64,000 nucleotides of DNA from Siphonodentalium dalli. Its lineage: Eukaryota; Mollusca; Scaphopoda; Gadilida; Siphonodentaliidae. Below, piece after piece: positions 1 to 11,440 of this stretch. The stretch's first letter is position 1; each line of letters starts with the position of its first letter. Location of the stretch: positions 176,406,247 through 176,470,246 of the forward strand of contig CP136064.1 of assembly GCA_032622095.1 (NCBI GenBank). The letters are read 5' to 3'. Below the pieces are notes generated by a model. The model was not told where the DNA came from, did not search any database, and worked only from the letters and a program-made list of their open reading frames with translations. Position numbers and translations under genes: made by a program.

Positions 1-1904
1 CAAAGCTACTCTCATATATGCTTCGTTTTTCACATATCCCCAAAAGAGCTAAATTAGGTGTGATTGTGTCGTTGTACAATGGAGGGGGCAAATCGAAATC
101 AAAGTTCGACAGTTACCGAGCCATCACCTTACTCCCAGTCATATACAAAATACTTGAAAGAATCGTTCTGAACCGCATGGAGAGAAACGCCCCTAACCTG
201 ATAACAACCCACCCTTTACAACACGGTTTTCAAAAAAAAATAAGCTGTCTTATGTCATCATACATAATTCAGGAAAGCATTTCGTATGCAGGGGAAAATA
301 ATTCACGTCTTTTCGCATGTTTTCTAGATGTACGCAAAGCCTTTGATACTGTCTGGATCAACGGCCTTCTATACAAGCTTTTTGAACGGGGCGCAAATTG
401 TGGTCTTTTGCGTTTATTCAACCAATTCTTAACTGGCGTGAGCTGCAATTTACGTCACGAAAATCTTACATCACGTATAATATCTATTAGCCAGGGAACA
501 AGGCAGGGAAGTACCCTCGCTCCGATTTTCTACGCCATCTACATAGACAGTTTGCTCAGTGAGCTCGAACACTCGAACTTTGGTTTCAGGCTGCGAGATA
601 TCAACTGCTCGTCTCCCACACAGGCAGATGATATGACCCTCCTCTCGCTTTCATCATATGGCATACAAAAAATGTGTAATATATGTGGCAATTACAGTAA
701 AAAATGGCGATTTATGTATAACCAACAGAAATGTCAGGTAATTATCTTCAATGAGAAATCTAAATACGCCTCTATCAATCGCACATGGATGCTAAATGGC
801 ATAGCAGTTAATAAAACGGATTCAGTCACGCACCTGGGCATACCATTACACAAAAGTGACTTTCCAAACACTCTTACAGAAAGTGTCAGCTCAAAAATTC
901 GGTCGACATATCTTATGTTAAGCACTGCTGGTCTGTACGCAGGAGGCATAACACCTCAGAGTTCAATGGTAATATATAAATCAGTGGTACTTTCTCGTGG
1001 ACTTTACGGTTCAGAATTTCTCTGTGGCTTATCAGCCTCAAACTTGATCAAGCTCGAAAGAGTTCACAGATTTTGCTTGAAGCGTATTCAGGGCCTACCT
1101 GCCCGATGCAGGACCGATGTCGTTACTGGCCTGCTAGGAACATATCCACTTCAAGTTAGTATTGATGCCAGAAAAATTTCACTCTTTGGAGCCCTTTGTC
1201 GACTAACGCCTGGAAAGGCTTGTAAAACAATCTTTGAAACTAGGCTGTTTGATTACGTTTACTCACAGAACCCGACAACAACTTTTATTGGCGAAGTATT
1301 TTCATTACTCGTGAAATACAACTTGACTGATGCAGTATATGAGTACATCAGGTCTGGTGTATTTCTCTAGAAAGAGTCGTGGAAGGCGCTAACGAGAAAT
1401 AATATTCGAAACACAACCGAGTCAGATTGGAAAATTAGAACGGAAATTGACCCATCATTCAATCGGTTTCGGATTGTACATGACAACCTAAACATATCTG
1501 ATCTTTGGCGACTCTGTCGAAAATTTTCACATAATAAACATTCCTATCTAACCACAGCTCTTGTGATCGATGCAACAACGTACTTAAACGAAGCACTAAT
1601 CCAGTGTCCTAACTGCTATAAAATGTACCTTGATAAAGTACAGCACGTTCTCATTGAATGCAGTTCCCTGACATCACTACGGAATAATATGTTTTTTTAT
1701 ATTATTGATCGTTATGGCGTAGAATGTTTTATCAAGATTGATGATCTTTCAATGGACGAAATGATCTTGCTTCATTTGACTCATATTACTGGTGATATGT
1801 GTACAGCAGTTGATGATATAGACGTCTTTCTGGACTTCATGGTAACGATTACTGCCAAATTATGGATGTGGTACAATGCACTCTTGCAGAGAAATATTTC
1901 CTAG
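1..1904 (+). pseudogene. Non-LTR (LINE) retrotransposon ORF2, 3' half: reverse transcriptase plus C-terminal region
   Basis: The reading frame is open from the left edge to 1367, meets one TAG at 1368-1370, and continues in the same frame to a stop at 1904. The protein is a reverse transcriptase that would copy element RNA at a nicked target. Visible motifs are a FLDVRKAFDTV block (nt about 320-350, first catalytic Asp), a QGTRQGSTLAP block near 495-525, and an ADD catalytic box at 624-632. A CPNC...H...C zinc-knuckle-like motif lies in the C-terminal part (about 1605-1660). The endonuclease domain would lie before the window. The single amber codon is the only visible lesion, so this copy is young or the base is a sequencing difference. 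Clade (CR1/Jockey-like) cannot be fixed by eye. Confidence 0.85.
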
Positions 1905-2252
1905 TCCATTGAATATTACAAATCAGTCAGCCCATCATCATCATCATCATCATCATCATCATTATCATCATCGTCGTCACCACCATCGACATAATCATCG
2001 TCATCATCATCGCCGTCGTCCATGTCATCATCATAATCTTCATCGTCGTCATCGCCACCGTAATCATTGACGTCATCGTCATAATCTAATTTCCTCATCT
2101 TCAACATCATCTTCATCATCATGTACATCATCATCATCGTCATCATCATCATTATCATTATCATCATCATCATCAATATAGTCATCTTCTTCCTCGTGTT
2201 CAACATTAACATCGTCATCATCGATCAACGTCGTCGTTCTCAACATCATCCC

Positions 2253-2295
<43 letters not shown>

Positions 2296-2475
2296 GTCAG
2301 TATATCCACCATTGTAGAAATGTAAATACGTCTTGCTTATCATATTTATTTGTGTTGTTTCTATAAAATTTAATAATGATATCTATTCATTATGTTGTGC
2401 ATAACAATGTTATATTCTTTGTAAAATCTTCAATATCTGGAGGAAATAAAGATATAATAATAATAATATTACAAC
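1905..2475 (+). repeat. LINE 3' region with CAT/ATC trinucleotide microsatellite and A/T-rich tail
   Basis: Directly after the reverse-transcriptase stop is a long imperfect CAT/CGT trinucleotide array (about 1930-2310). It is followed by AT-rich sequence with AATAAA near 2445 and a short (ATA)n run, which fits the 3' tail of the retrotransposon. Histidine-rich or aspartate-rich frames here are translations of the microsatellite, not genes. Just downstream (about 2468-2520) a 27-bp unit ending in ccacatatgcat occurs twice in tandem. Confidence 0.7.
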
Positions 2476-2769
2476 AGATATACCACATATGCATATTACA
2501 ACAGATATACCACATATGCATGGCATTGTGTCCCATTGGGGCATCGTGGATGCCACTGGAGCTGCATGCGAGATTTTAACCGATAAGGTGAAGATCAGTT
2601 GTATGAGTGGAGTAGATTAGTAAAATAATTGTTCACTTTGTGACTAAAAGCATGAAATTTTGCACATATGTACATATTCACATACTAATTGATATTAGAG
2701 GAAGCAGGGAGCTAAATGTGGTCCATAGTCGGGGAGCGAATACACCGTGGAATGGAGTGGGAAATTGAT
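2476..2769. other. Unassigned sequence between LINE tail and TTAA element
   Basis: Apart from the second copy of the 27-bp tandem duplication at its left edge, I see no gene, repeat family or splice-flanked exon here. Confidence 0.4.
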
Positions 2770-4335
2770 TTAACACGTTGAGTGCCAGAAATCAATTAGT
2801 AATCTCGCCAGTTTGCCAAATCGTGGCAAGATAGATACCCTTAGTAGACCATAATTTGGCTTCAATGAAGCAAAAATTGGATGACGTCGCGACTTTAGAT
2901 GACAGAAACGGCGATTGATAGTACTACGAGAAAACTCGTAGCCGGCACTGGCGGAAGGAATTTGGGTATTCCCACCACCAGTGCTAACTACGAGTTATCT
3001 CGTAGACACAATTGGACACGTTTGAGCAACAAATATGAAGTAGAATGTAACCCAAACAAGTTATTTTGGTGGTAAGCATATTTATGGAGGTGTGGGAGTC
3101 CTTGTGGAGGTTATAGCTCGTTATATAGTTAAATTGTGGCTGATGCACGGCGGAGCAAATTACTTATATATATGAGCAATTGAGCAGCGAATCCGAAGTG
3201 GAATCGGGTGAACTTTTTTCCTGTGAGGATGAGTTTATTTCGTCCATACAGTAATGACTACGAGCATGCATCTTCTGTTGTTTCGGGTATTGTAAGTTAT
3301 CGCCCATTTAGCCTGATTTAGGCCTATGCTATGGGGTTCCAAAGTATATATACAGCCCAAAATAATAGTGTTGGAAGAATTGTCAGCACAAAATTAAAAC
3401 AACCATGCAGCAGTAGTCAAATAGATCCCTGCACATTCAGGAGTGTGCTACATGTAACTCCATATAATCCATCCGTCTGGAAGTAAGTCACCCTTTAAAG
3501 TAAACCTCTATGCTACACAAAACCATTTATCCGTACCTACGTAAGTAGAACAGTTCGATGAACTGCATGACGTCTAAAGTACGGTAATTGCTACGCTTTC
3601 CATTGTCCAACACGTTCGGAAGTGGGTAAAATGTAGTTTTGGGGAATAATTGTTCCGCTTTACTTGTATTATAAATAATAAAATACATATCCCCCAAATG
3701 GAGCCGCACAGTGTATACACAACAACTGCTGTGTTCCCTAATAACGAGATAAGCATCAACGCGCATATAACGTCATGGATTATCCGCTTATCTTGTGTTG
3801 GATGCGTCCACTCGCACATGAGTGAGAGGGAACAGATTTGGCAGGCCTGTGTGACGTGTGTGGGTGGTTGTGCGAAGTTTCAATGTGTTGAAACACAACG
3901 ATGTAACCATTCCTCGAAAATGTCTTCGCATGTTCGTACATTGTGAATATCCACCCCCTGACTTTGTTTGCGTGCGTGAACATTGTCAGTCTATTGAATA
4001 CCAAAACCCCAGTCTAATTGCCCACACACGACTGCCTCTGGTGGTCACTCAGTGAGACAGTGTAAGCTGTGTGCACTAACAACTGGACCATTTTGAGTAG
4101 AATATATGTGCTGATGGTGCTCACTTCAGTTGAACGATGTAAGGGGAGCCACGCTATTTATTTGATAAAATCACTGTTCTGATGTTCCGAGGCGGGTTTT
4201 CGTGGTGTATCGACCTATTCCACTGCTTCCGTTTGTCAGTTACACGACATGGAAACCACTACGAGATAACTCGTAGTGGCAACCTGCGAAGGTTGCGAAC
4301 TACGAGATAACTCGTAGTGGCACTCAACGTGTTAA
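2770..4335. mobile_element. TTAA-flanked piggyBac-type non-autonomous element
   Basis: The element is bounded by TTAA at 2770-2773 and 4332-4335. Inside these are perfect 14-bp inverted ends, CACGTTGAGTGCCA (2774-2787) and its reverse complement (4318-4331). TTAA target duplication is the hallmark of piggyBac-type transposition. Subterminal palindromes of the form actacgag(a/t)aactcgtag occur at about 2926-2944, 2987-3006, 4258-4277 and 4302-4320, asymmetrically placed. No transposase is readable in the 1.56-kb interior. A short acidic, serine-rich frame (3177-3250) faintly recalls piggyBac N-termini, but this is only a suggestion. Confidence 0.65.
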
Positions 4336-5985
4336 CTAGCTGTTGTAGTTCTGGGTTTTTCCAGACCAAATTTGGCTGTGTGATAGCCCTGTCGTACACT
4401 TGGGGATTTATTTAAATAAAGTAAACACATGACCTATGATGTTTCTTGCATTTTCGTGATCAACTGGTGTCAATCTAGCTGGGTAAACACCACTGGAATA
4501 GCCTGTAGGCTTCAATTCAGAGAATTCGGTCGAAACGTTAACACTGTCGCCTGTGTGAAACCATTTAGTTAAGTGATTCCTAGATATGCATGGAGCCACG
4601 CTGAAATTTCACTTTAATCCCCTTTATAAAGGTTTTTTTCCCCGAATTTAAAGAGCGTTTCATGATTATATAATTTATTAAATGTCATAATTAATCTTAC
4701 CATGGAATCTGCGATTTAAAATTAGGCATATGCAGTAATTATGACTCTGCGATATATAATGGCACATTTTTAGGGATAAATTGAAACTCCTCGTTCATTA
4801 TGACAGTCAAAATGGCAACCGTAAGTGGAAAATTTGACGTGTTTTCACTAATATCTTCTAGACCAGTTTCTTCTGTATGAAACTGATTCGGAAATGTGAC
4901 TTTATTTTGTTCGTGTTAATTGATACCTGGGGCAATCAAATATGCCATTCTTGGGATCCCAGCCCCTTCCGACCCCTCAATAATTCAATTTTACAGAACA
5001 CGGTATGAAATTTCACCAAAATTCACCATTGGGATTCTAGTCATATTTCAACAAGAAATGAGCAAAACTGTGCAAAGTAAGTGATACATACCATTACTCA
5101 TGAATATTTCAACTCAATGGAACCAAAATGGTCACTTTGGCTAAAAATGGCTGTCAAAATGGCGGCCAAAATATGGAAAATTGTAAATATTGTCCCAGCG
5201 TGCCATGAAATCGCTTAAAAGTTGTGGATGATGAATAACATTGGCTGTTCTGTCATATATACATTGAATACTAACATTAACGATGCATCTTGGATAAGAG
5301 TTACTATTTCATTGCCAAAATTATTGGCATTATCTCTCAAAATCGGCAAAAAAATATAAATTCAGATTTGCACCAATTTTTCAAGTAAAATGGAACTATC
5401 TTTGGTGTTTATTATTTTGATCCGTCTTAAATACGTCATCCTGATGTGTTTTTAGAAAAATATACTCAAGCTGGCTTGCAAAATGTCCACAAAATTTGGT
5501 AGAAAAGTTGATATTTTCAAATGTATCCCGGACTTTATTATCTGCTCTTCTGTAAAGGTAAGCATATTGTGATTCACGTGGTTATTAAACATGTTACTTA
5601 ATCAACTTACAATTATATGTTCTATTCTGGATGTCCCAGAACCTTATTCGGCACGACATTTTCATTTTAAATCATGCCGAAAACTTGTTTTGCGATTCTG
5701 GCCAAGATTTTGAACGGAAATGAGCAGAACTCTCAAACGAAACTCAGAGGGGGCATAAGTATGTGCCTATTCTGACCCAAGAACATGTGGAACCAGTATA
5801 GGTAAGCGGGTGTCTGACCAGGTAACACGTCTATTGGGGTAGGCGTCCCCACATCTAGTCTACTAGAATGACAGAGAAATTGCCAGCGTAATACACTGGC
5901 ATGTGGACCAGAAGGCCTTTTGGAAAGTCAAACAAGGAGATTCGTGAAAAACTGCTTAATAACATCAAATTCTGGGCCTTTGCAT
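4336..5985. other. Intergenic, no gene seen
   Basis: AT-rich sequence with frequent stops in all frames. It contains short stretches of the common motif caaaatggc(t/g)g, also present in the 165-bp monomer family further right, but no complete repeat unit or credible exon. Confidence 0.4.
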
Positions 5986-5989
5986 CAAG

Positions 5990-6772
5990 GTTGATTGACT
6001 ATTGTCAGGAAAACCGTTTCCTCCATTCTGCATATAAAATGCCACCAAGATGAAGAAGTCTCTGACATTACCTCCCAATCGATTAACATATACAAGGTTG
6101 AGTTATTATGGAAAGTGATAGCCACCAAATGTCCAACTGTACAAATCACCCATAACCATACAATCATGTTATATATACATAAACACCACACAGATGACCT
6201 TGTAGCCACTCACTTTATGCACGTACACCTCACACATAACCATACAACAATACTTAGGTTTACCCGTAAACCACACACATGACAATACAGCCACGAGTTA
6301 CCATTCAGGTACACCAGGTACACTTCACCCATGGCCATATAGTCACTTCATGCATACATATTCACCACATTCGTGACAATACAGTCACTTCTTGTATACC
6401 TATTCGCCTCACCATTGGCCATACAATCACTCCATGTATATATATTTGCCACATTTATGGCTATATATCCACTCAAGATCATTCACTGCAACCAAAACCA
6501 TAGAGTAACTCTGGGTATACATACACACCTCACCAATGACCATACAGACCTTTTATATATATACCAATGATCCGCACACATGGCCGTTCACACATCCCAG
6601 GCTTGAATATACTCCTCACTCAAGACAATTCAGCCACTCACTGCATACACATACACAACATTCGTGGTCATACATGCAGTCACTCCTTGTTTACCAGTTC
6701 ACCTCACCATTGGCCATATGATCACTCCGTGTATATATATTGCCCACACCATGGCTATGTAGCCAACAAATA
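5990..6772 (+). repeat. Degenerate 45-bp minisatellite
   Basis: About a dozen or more diverged units of roughly 45 bp follow each other. Each carries a core like ggccatacaatcactcc followed by gtatatata and a cac/cat-rich segment. Several frames stay open and give histidine-rich translations with H-x-H spacing, because the unit length is close to a multiple of three. That periodicity explains the open frames without invoking a protein. Confidence 0.6.
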
Positions 6773-7463
6773 TCTACTATATATTTTGAGACTTCGTGTA
6801 TATATATATATCCTTTATAGACTCAAAAACGGCTCGACCGATTCAGCCCAAACTTCCTATCTAAGGCTAATAAGCCAAGGGAAGTGTCATCGCACCATTC
6901 GCGAGCCCGTGTGACCACTCCTTCACCCTTCAACTGCCACCGTAATGGGGATTGGTGGGTTAATCGCGTGATAATTAATGAGCCTTTGTATATGAGGCGT
7001 CGCTATTAAAGAAAGAGCGTTTATCTACTTTAGTGAAAATATAAGGCATTTTACCGTCTCGGAAACTGGGGATATCGACAGTGATATCGAGACGAAATTT
7101 AGTACTTCCAAGGGGTTCCAATGGACGGGGGAGATATTCGTCGGGTCAGTTTGTCCGCCCGAGGTGACCTTGACCTTGAAACGGGTACCCATAAATGACA
7201 TTGGGTGATATATCGGTAGTCAGCAATGACATCGATGTGAAATTTGTTATGTATGGCCAACTCTGGACGGGAAATATTTTTGTCGGGTTATTTTGTCCAC
7301 CCAACATGACCTTGACACGGGTACCCGCAAATGACCTTGGGCGATATTTCGAGCATCAGCGGTGGCAGTGACGTACGGGGTCACCTTGAAAAAACAAAAA
7401 TTAATGGATCGACCAAAGCCATGGGACCAATCCCGCCAGTGCAGTGGCGGGCTAATCTGCAAG
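6773..7463 (+). mobile_element. Helitron-like unit A
   Basis: Begins TCTACTATATATTTTGAGAC, continues through tttatagactc.aaaacggct..accgatt, and ends with ggcgggctaatctgcaag. The next unit begins immediately. The TC start, CT-rich 3' terminus and cggg stem are the usual signs of Helitron ends. This copy ends CAAG rather than CTAG. No Rep/helicase ORF is present. Confidence 0.55.
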
Positions 7464-8250
7464 TCTACTATATATTTTGAGACTTCCGTATATATATATG
7501 TATATGTTTTATAGACTCGAAAACGGCTGGACCGATTGAGCCCAAACTTCCTATCTAAGGGTAAAAAGCCACGGACAGTGTCATCGCACCGCTTTTCAGA
7601 AGGTCCGACACCATTCTCCCCTTCCCTGTCACCGTCCTGGCAGGGAGTGGTTAAAGCAATAAGGCTCCTTAATTTTCCATATTTGGTTTTGTTAACCGAA
7701 TAACGCTCTTTATTACCTTGGGGTTCGCCTACGGCTGTTTGCGAGCTAATTTTCCATATTTGGAAATAACGCTCTTTATTGCCTTGTGTTTTCGCATACG
7801 GCTGTTTGCAAGCTTCTGCGATGTGTCGAGTGGTCAGTAATTATCCAGGTGGGGATGTGGAGTCGAGATTGCTTTGCTAGCTCAATCGCTGCGCTCAACA
7901 CGGGACGGGGAATACTTGAAACGGGTATCCACAAATGACCTTCGGCGATATTTCGGGCATCAGCAGCAACGTGAAATTTGTTATGTATGGTCAACTCAGG
8001 ACGTGACATTGACCTTCAAACGGGAACCCGCAAATGATATTTCGGGCATCAGCATGCTGTCGACGTGCCTGTACGGGGTTATCTTGCAAAACCAAAAAAT
8101 AATGGATCGACCAAATCCATGGGTCGAATCTCGCCAGTGGGGCTAATCTGCAAATCGGGTCCAATTTTGCATGCGCCCGTTTCCTTGCTTATATACGCTC
8201 ATATAGTCATGTTTCTGACAAATGCCGCCAGTGTCGGGCTAATCTGCTAG
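7464..8250 (+). mobile_element. Helitron-like unit B
   Basis: Same 5' block as unit A (TC start, tatattttgagacttccg). It ends gtcgggctaatctgctag, so its CTAG terminus abuts the TC start of unit C. Two internal segments near 7681-7750 repeat each other (ttttccatatttgg...aataacgctctttatt). Non-coding. Confidence 0.6.
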
Positions 8251-8877
8251 TCTATACTATATATTTTGAGACTTCCGTATGTGTGTACTTTATATAGAAT
8301 CGAAAACGCCTGGCTCGATTGAGTTCAAACTTCCTATCTAAGGGTAAAATCTCACGGACACCGTAGTTGTCGCGTTTTAGACAAGCTTTGACCACTCATT
8401 CTACACTCCCAATCACAAAAACGGCACTGTGGTGGTTAATCAAGTGATAATTTAATGAGTGTTTGTTTTTGAAGCATCGCTATAAAGAGCGTTTGTTTAC
8501 CATTCAACGTTATTAGCATCTGCAGAGAGATATACGGGAACATCTAATACATCTAATATATAGAAACGGGTGGAACTATCGACTTGAAATTTGGTATGTG
8601 AATGTATCTTGCCCCGGATACGAATTTTATCGGGTCGCCGAGCCCGTGCGACGCCAGCTTCGCGCATGCGCAGACCAGATCTCGGAAACGGGTGGAGCTA
8701 TCGACTTGAACTTTGGTACGTCAATGTATCTTGCCCCGGATACGAATTTTATCGGGTCGCCGAGCCCGTGCTACGCCAGCTTCGCGCATGCGCAGACCAG
8801 ATCTAGGAAACGGGTAGAACTATTGACTTGAAATTTGGTTTTTGAATAGCCCGGACAACGTCGGGCTCATCGGCTAG
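8251..8877 (+). mobile_element. Helitron-like unit C with internal 122-bp tandem repeat
   Basis: TC start at 8251. The 3' end is a cccggac/gtcgggc hairpin followed by CTAG at 8874-8877, the classic Helitron terminus. Inside, a 122-bp unit starting gaaacgggt recurs at about 8563, 8685 and 8807 (two full copies plus part). The open frames across it are repeat translations. Confidence 0.65.
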
Positions 8878-10058
8878 TCTATACTATATATTTTGAGACT
8901 TCGTATATATGTGTGGGTACTTCATAGAATCCAAAACGCGTGTACAGATTGAGCTCAAACTTCCTATGTAAGTGTCAAATCCCACCGACACAACCGTGGT
9001 CGCGATTTAGAGAAGCCCAGAGCACCCGTTCTCCAATCTCAAATCACCGCAAAGGCACGGCGTGGGTTAATCAAGTGATTATTTAATGAGCGTTTGTTTT
9101 TGACGCATCTCTATAAAGAGCGTCTGTTTCCCATTCAACGTTATTAGCATCTGCAGAGTTATATACGGGAACATTGAGTGCTTGCCTATGCGGGGAGATT
9201 TATTGGAGCTCTTACAACATCATTGTTATAGTATGTATGACAGTTAGGTCAGGGCTTAGGGGGGGGGTAGTTATAGGCATAATGCTTCTCAGAAATCCCG
9301 GTTACAAACCAACACTCACAATTTCGTATTTACGCAAACGTTATCGCTCGAAATTTATTCCCTGCGAGCACGGATGGCGCGCTTTGTTTTTACAGTATAT
9401 ACCTTCGGTCGGTATATACCGAAATCATCCCAGATAATCACGAATATAGCATCAGATTTCTCCCCAGATATACCGTTATAAAGCTACTGGAATCTGCCAA
9501 TATGTACAAAAATTACGCCGCGTTGGTGACTGGGAAATTCCAGGGAATGCCGATTGAGCTCAAACTTGCTACCTACGGGAAGTGTCATATATATGAGTGT
9601 GTCCTTTATAGACTCGAACCGATTGAGCTCAAACTTGCTAAATATTGACTGGGAAATTCCAGGGAAGGCCGATTGAGCTCAAACTTGCTACCTACGGGAA
9701 GTGTCATATATATGTGTGTGTCCTTTATAGACTCGAACCGATTGAGCTCAAACTTGCTAAATACGGGAAGTGTCATGGACGGGTTCATTGAAAAACAAAA
9801 AAAAATCGGGTAAAATTGAAAAACTAAATTAAAAAGGCACATTTAACTCCTTGAAAAACCAAAACAAATCGGGTCAAATTTAAAAACTAAAAATTCAATT
9901 AAAAAATTAAAAAGGCACAATTAACTCATTGAAAACATGTTTCTGACTATTGCCGAAATTTGGTGCAAATGCAGCACAAGTGTCTCGGAACCTGTTGCAA
10001 TTGCTTTTTCGAACAAAGCCATGGGACGAATGCCGCCAGTGGCGGGCTAACCTGCTAG
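8878..10058 (+). mobile_element. Helitron-like unit D with internal tandem duplications
   Basis: TC start abuts unit C, and the end is ggcgggctaacctgctag. The interior carries a duplicated segment of about 123 bp (about 9524-9646 and 9647-9770) containing gattgagctcaaacttgcta. It also contains a pair of A-rich lines around 9785-9930 that repeat each other. No protein is recognisable. Confidence 0.6.
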
Positions 10059-10421
10059 TCTCCTATATATTTTGAGACTTCCGTATATAAATATATGTGT
10101 ATGTACTTTATAGAATCGAAAACGGCTGCACCGATCGGGACCAAATTTCCAATCTAAGGGTAAAAACCCACGGGAATGGTCGTCGCGGCGTTTTGGGAAA
10201 GCTCAGAGCACCCGTTCTCCACACTCAGTCACAAAAACGGCACTGCGGTGTTAATCACGTGATAATTTAATGAGCGTTTGTATAGCACGCGTCGCTATAA
10301 AATAGCGTTTGTTTACAATTCAACGCAATGTTATCGCTCGAAATTTAGCATCGAAAAAAATTAATTTCTTTCATCAAAAACATAATTACGTGTTGGATTC
10401 TGTCATTTTAAGAATATATAA
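10059..10421 (+). mobile_element. Helitron-like unit E, 3' truncated
   Basis: Starts tctcctatatattttgagac directly after unit D. It keeps the conserved 5' block and the segment with gataatttaatgagcgtttg shared with units C and D, but stops without the hairpin/CTAG end at the junction with the oppositely oriented element at 10425. Confidence 0.55.
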
Positions 10422-10424
10422 GTA

Positions 10425-10990
10425 CTAGCAGGGTCATCCGACTTCGTCCGGGCTGTTTCCCCTCTGCTTTTCGGCGAATTGCGCGATTTGACCTTGAATT
10501 GACCATTTTGAAGGTCGAGGTCAGGTGTGGGTCACGATTTGACCCGTCCAAAACACTCCCTGGAGAAAAGTACCCGACAAAAGAACCCGTCGAAATACAT
10601 CCGGTTTTACCCGATTTGACCTTGAATTTACCATTTTGAAGGTCAATGTCACGTCGGGGTCACGATTTTACCCGTCCAAAACACTTCGTGGACAAAAGTA
10701 ACCCTAGGTATCAAATTTCGTCAAAATCTGTGCGTTTTACCTGATTTGACCTTGAATTGACATTTTTGAAGGTCTAGGTTAGATCAGGGTAACGATTTGA
10801 CCCGTCCAAAAGACTGCCTAGTTACTCTAGGTATCAAATTTCGTCGAAATCCGTCCGTTTTACCCGATTTGACCTTGAATTGACCATTTTGAAGGTCAAG
10901 GTCAGGTCGGGGGCACGATTTGATCCGCCCAAAACGCCCAGTACCCCTAAGTATCAAATTTCGTCGAAATCTATGGAAAGCCGAAGGGGA
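10425..10990 (-). mobile_element. Helitron-like 3' end with 122-bp tandem array, reverse orientation
   Basis: Read on the - strand the segment ends in a gcccggacgaagtcgg hairpin and CTAG at 10425-10428. The body is about four copies of a 122-bp monomer containing gatttgaccttgaattgacc and atcaaatttcgtcgaaatc. The same monomers and terminus occur on the + strand at 14520-14886. Its 5' end is not identified. Confidence 0.6.
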
Positions 10991-11440
10991 CATGCTAGTT
11001 GCTAATTGCTAGTTGCTAGTTATACGACGCACGACTTGACGCGGTTTTTTCAAGGTGTTTCCGGGTGTTTCAAACTAGGAGATAGAATTATTCTGCGTTT
11101 CAAATGGTGCTGAATTATAATATTTTATTCAAATTTTATGGCATAAATTGTTATTAAAACCATATATACTATAAAAAAAATCGATGACTCGAAAATTAAG
11201 TGGGCCTTTAAAGTCAATACAAAGTCACAATTGCAGTTAGGTTCATCTCATACTCGTCTATTCAGCGATATTCTGCTACGCAGTTTGTTATAGCCTCCAG
11301 TATTCATTAAGCGTTATAGCCCCACTGTTATAATCCGCCTTTAGCTGGCGTATTCTTGCTTCTGAGATTATTGAGATATTACGTAATATACGTCACACCT
11401 AATGACATTAAATCGCATGGAAACATAGCAAGTGTGTGGG
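10991..11440. other. Unassigned AT-rich sequence
   Basis: No coding or repeat structure could be supported, apart from a short triplication of ttgctagt at 10993-11022. The last nine bases (11432-11440, gtgtgtggg) are the left target duplication of the next element. Confidence 0.4.

Noticed and set aside
1876-2366. Histidine-rich and aspartate-rich open frames on both strands
   Set aside because: They are translations of the CAT/ATC microsatellite after the LINE; frames in all registers are open for the same reason.
8591-8831. Two overlapping arginine-rich frames with repeated peptide blocks
   Set aside because: They follow the 122-bp tandem unit inside a Helitron-like element and shift frame between units.
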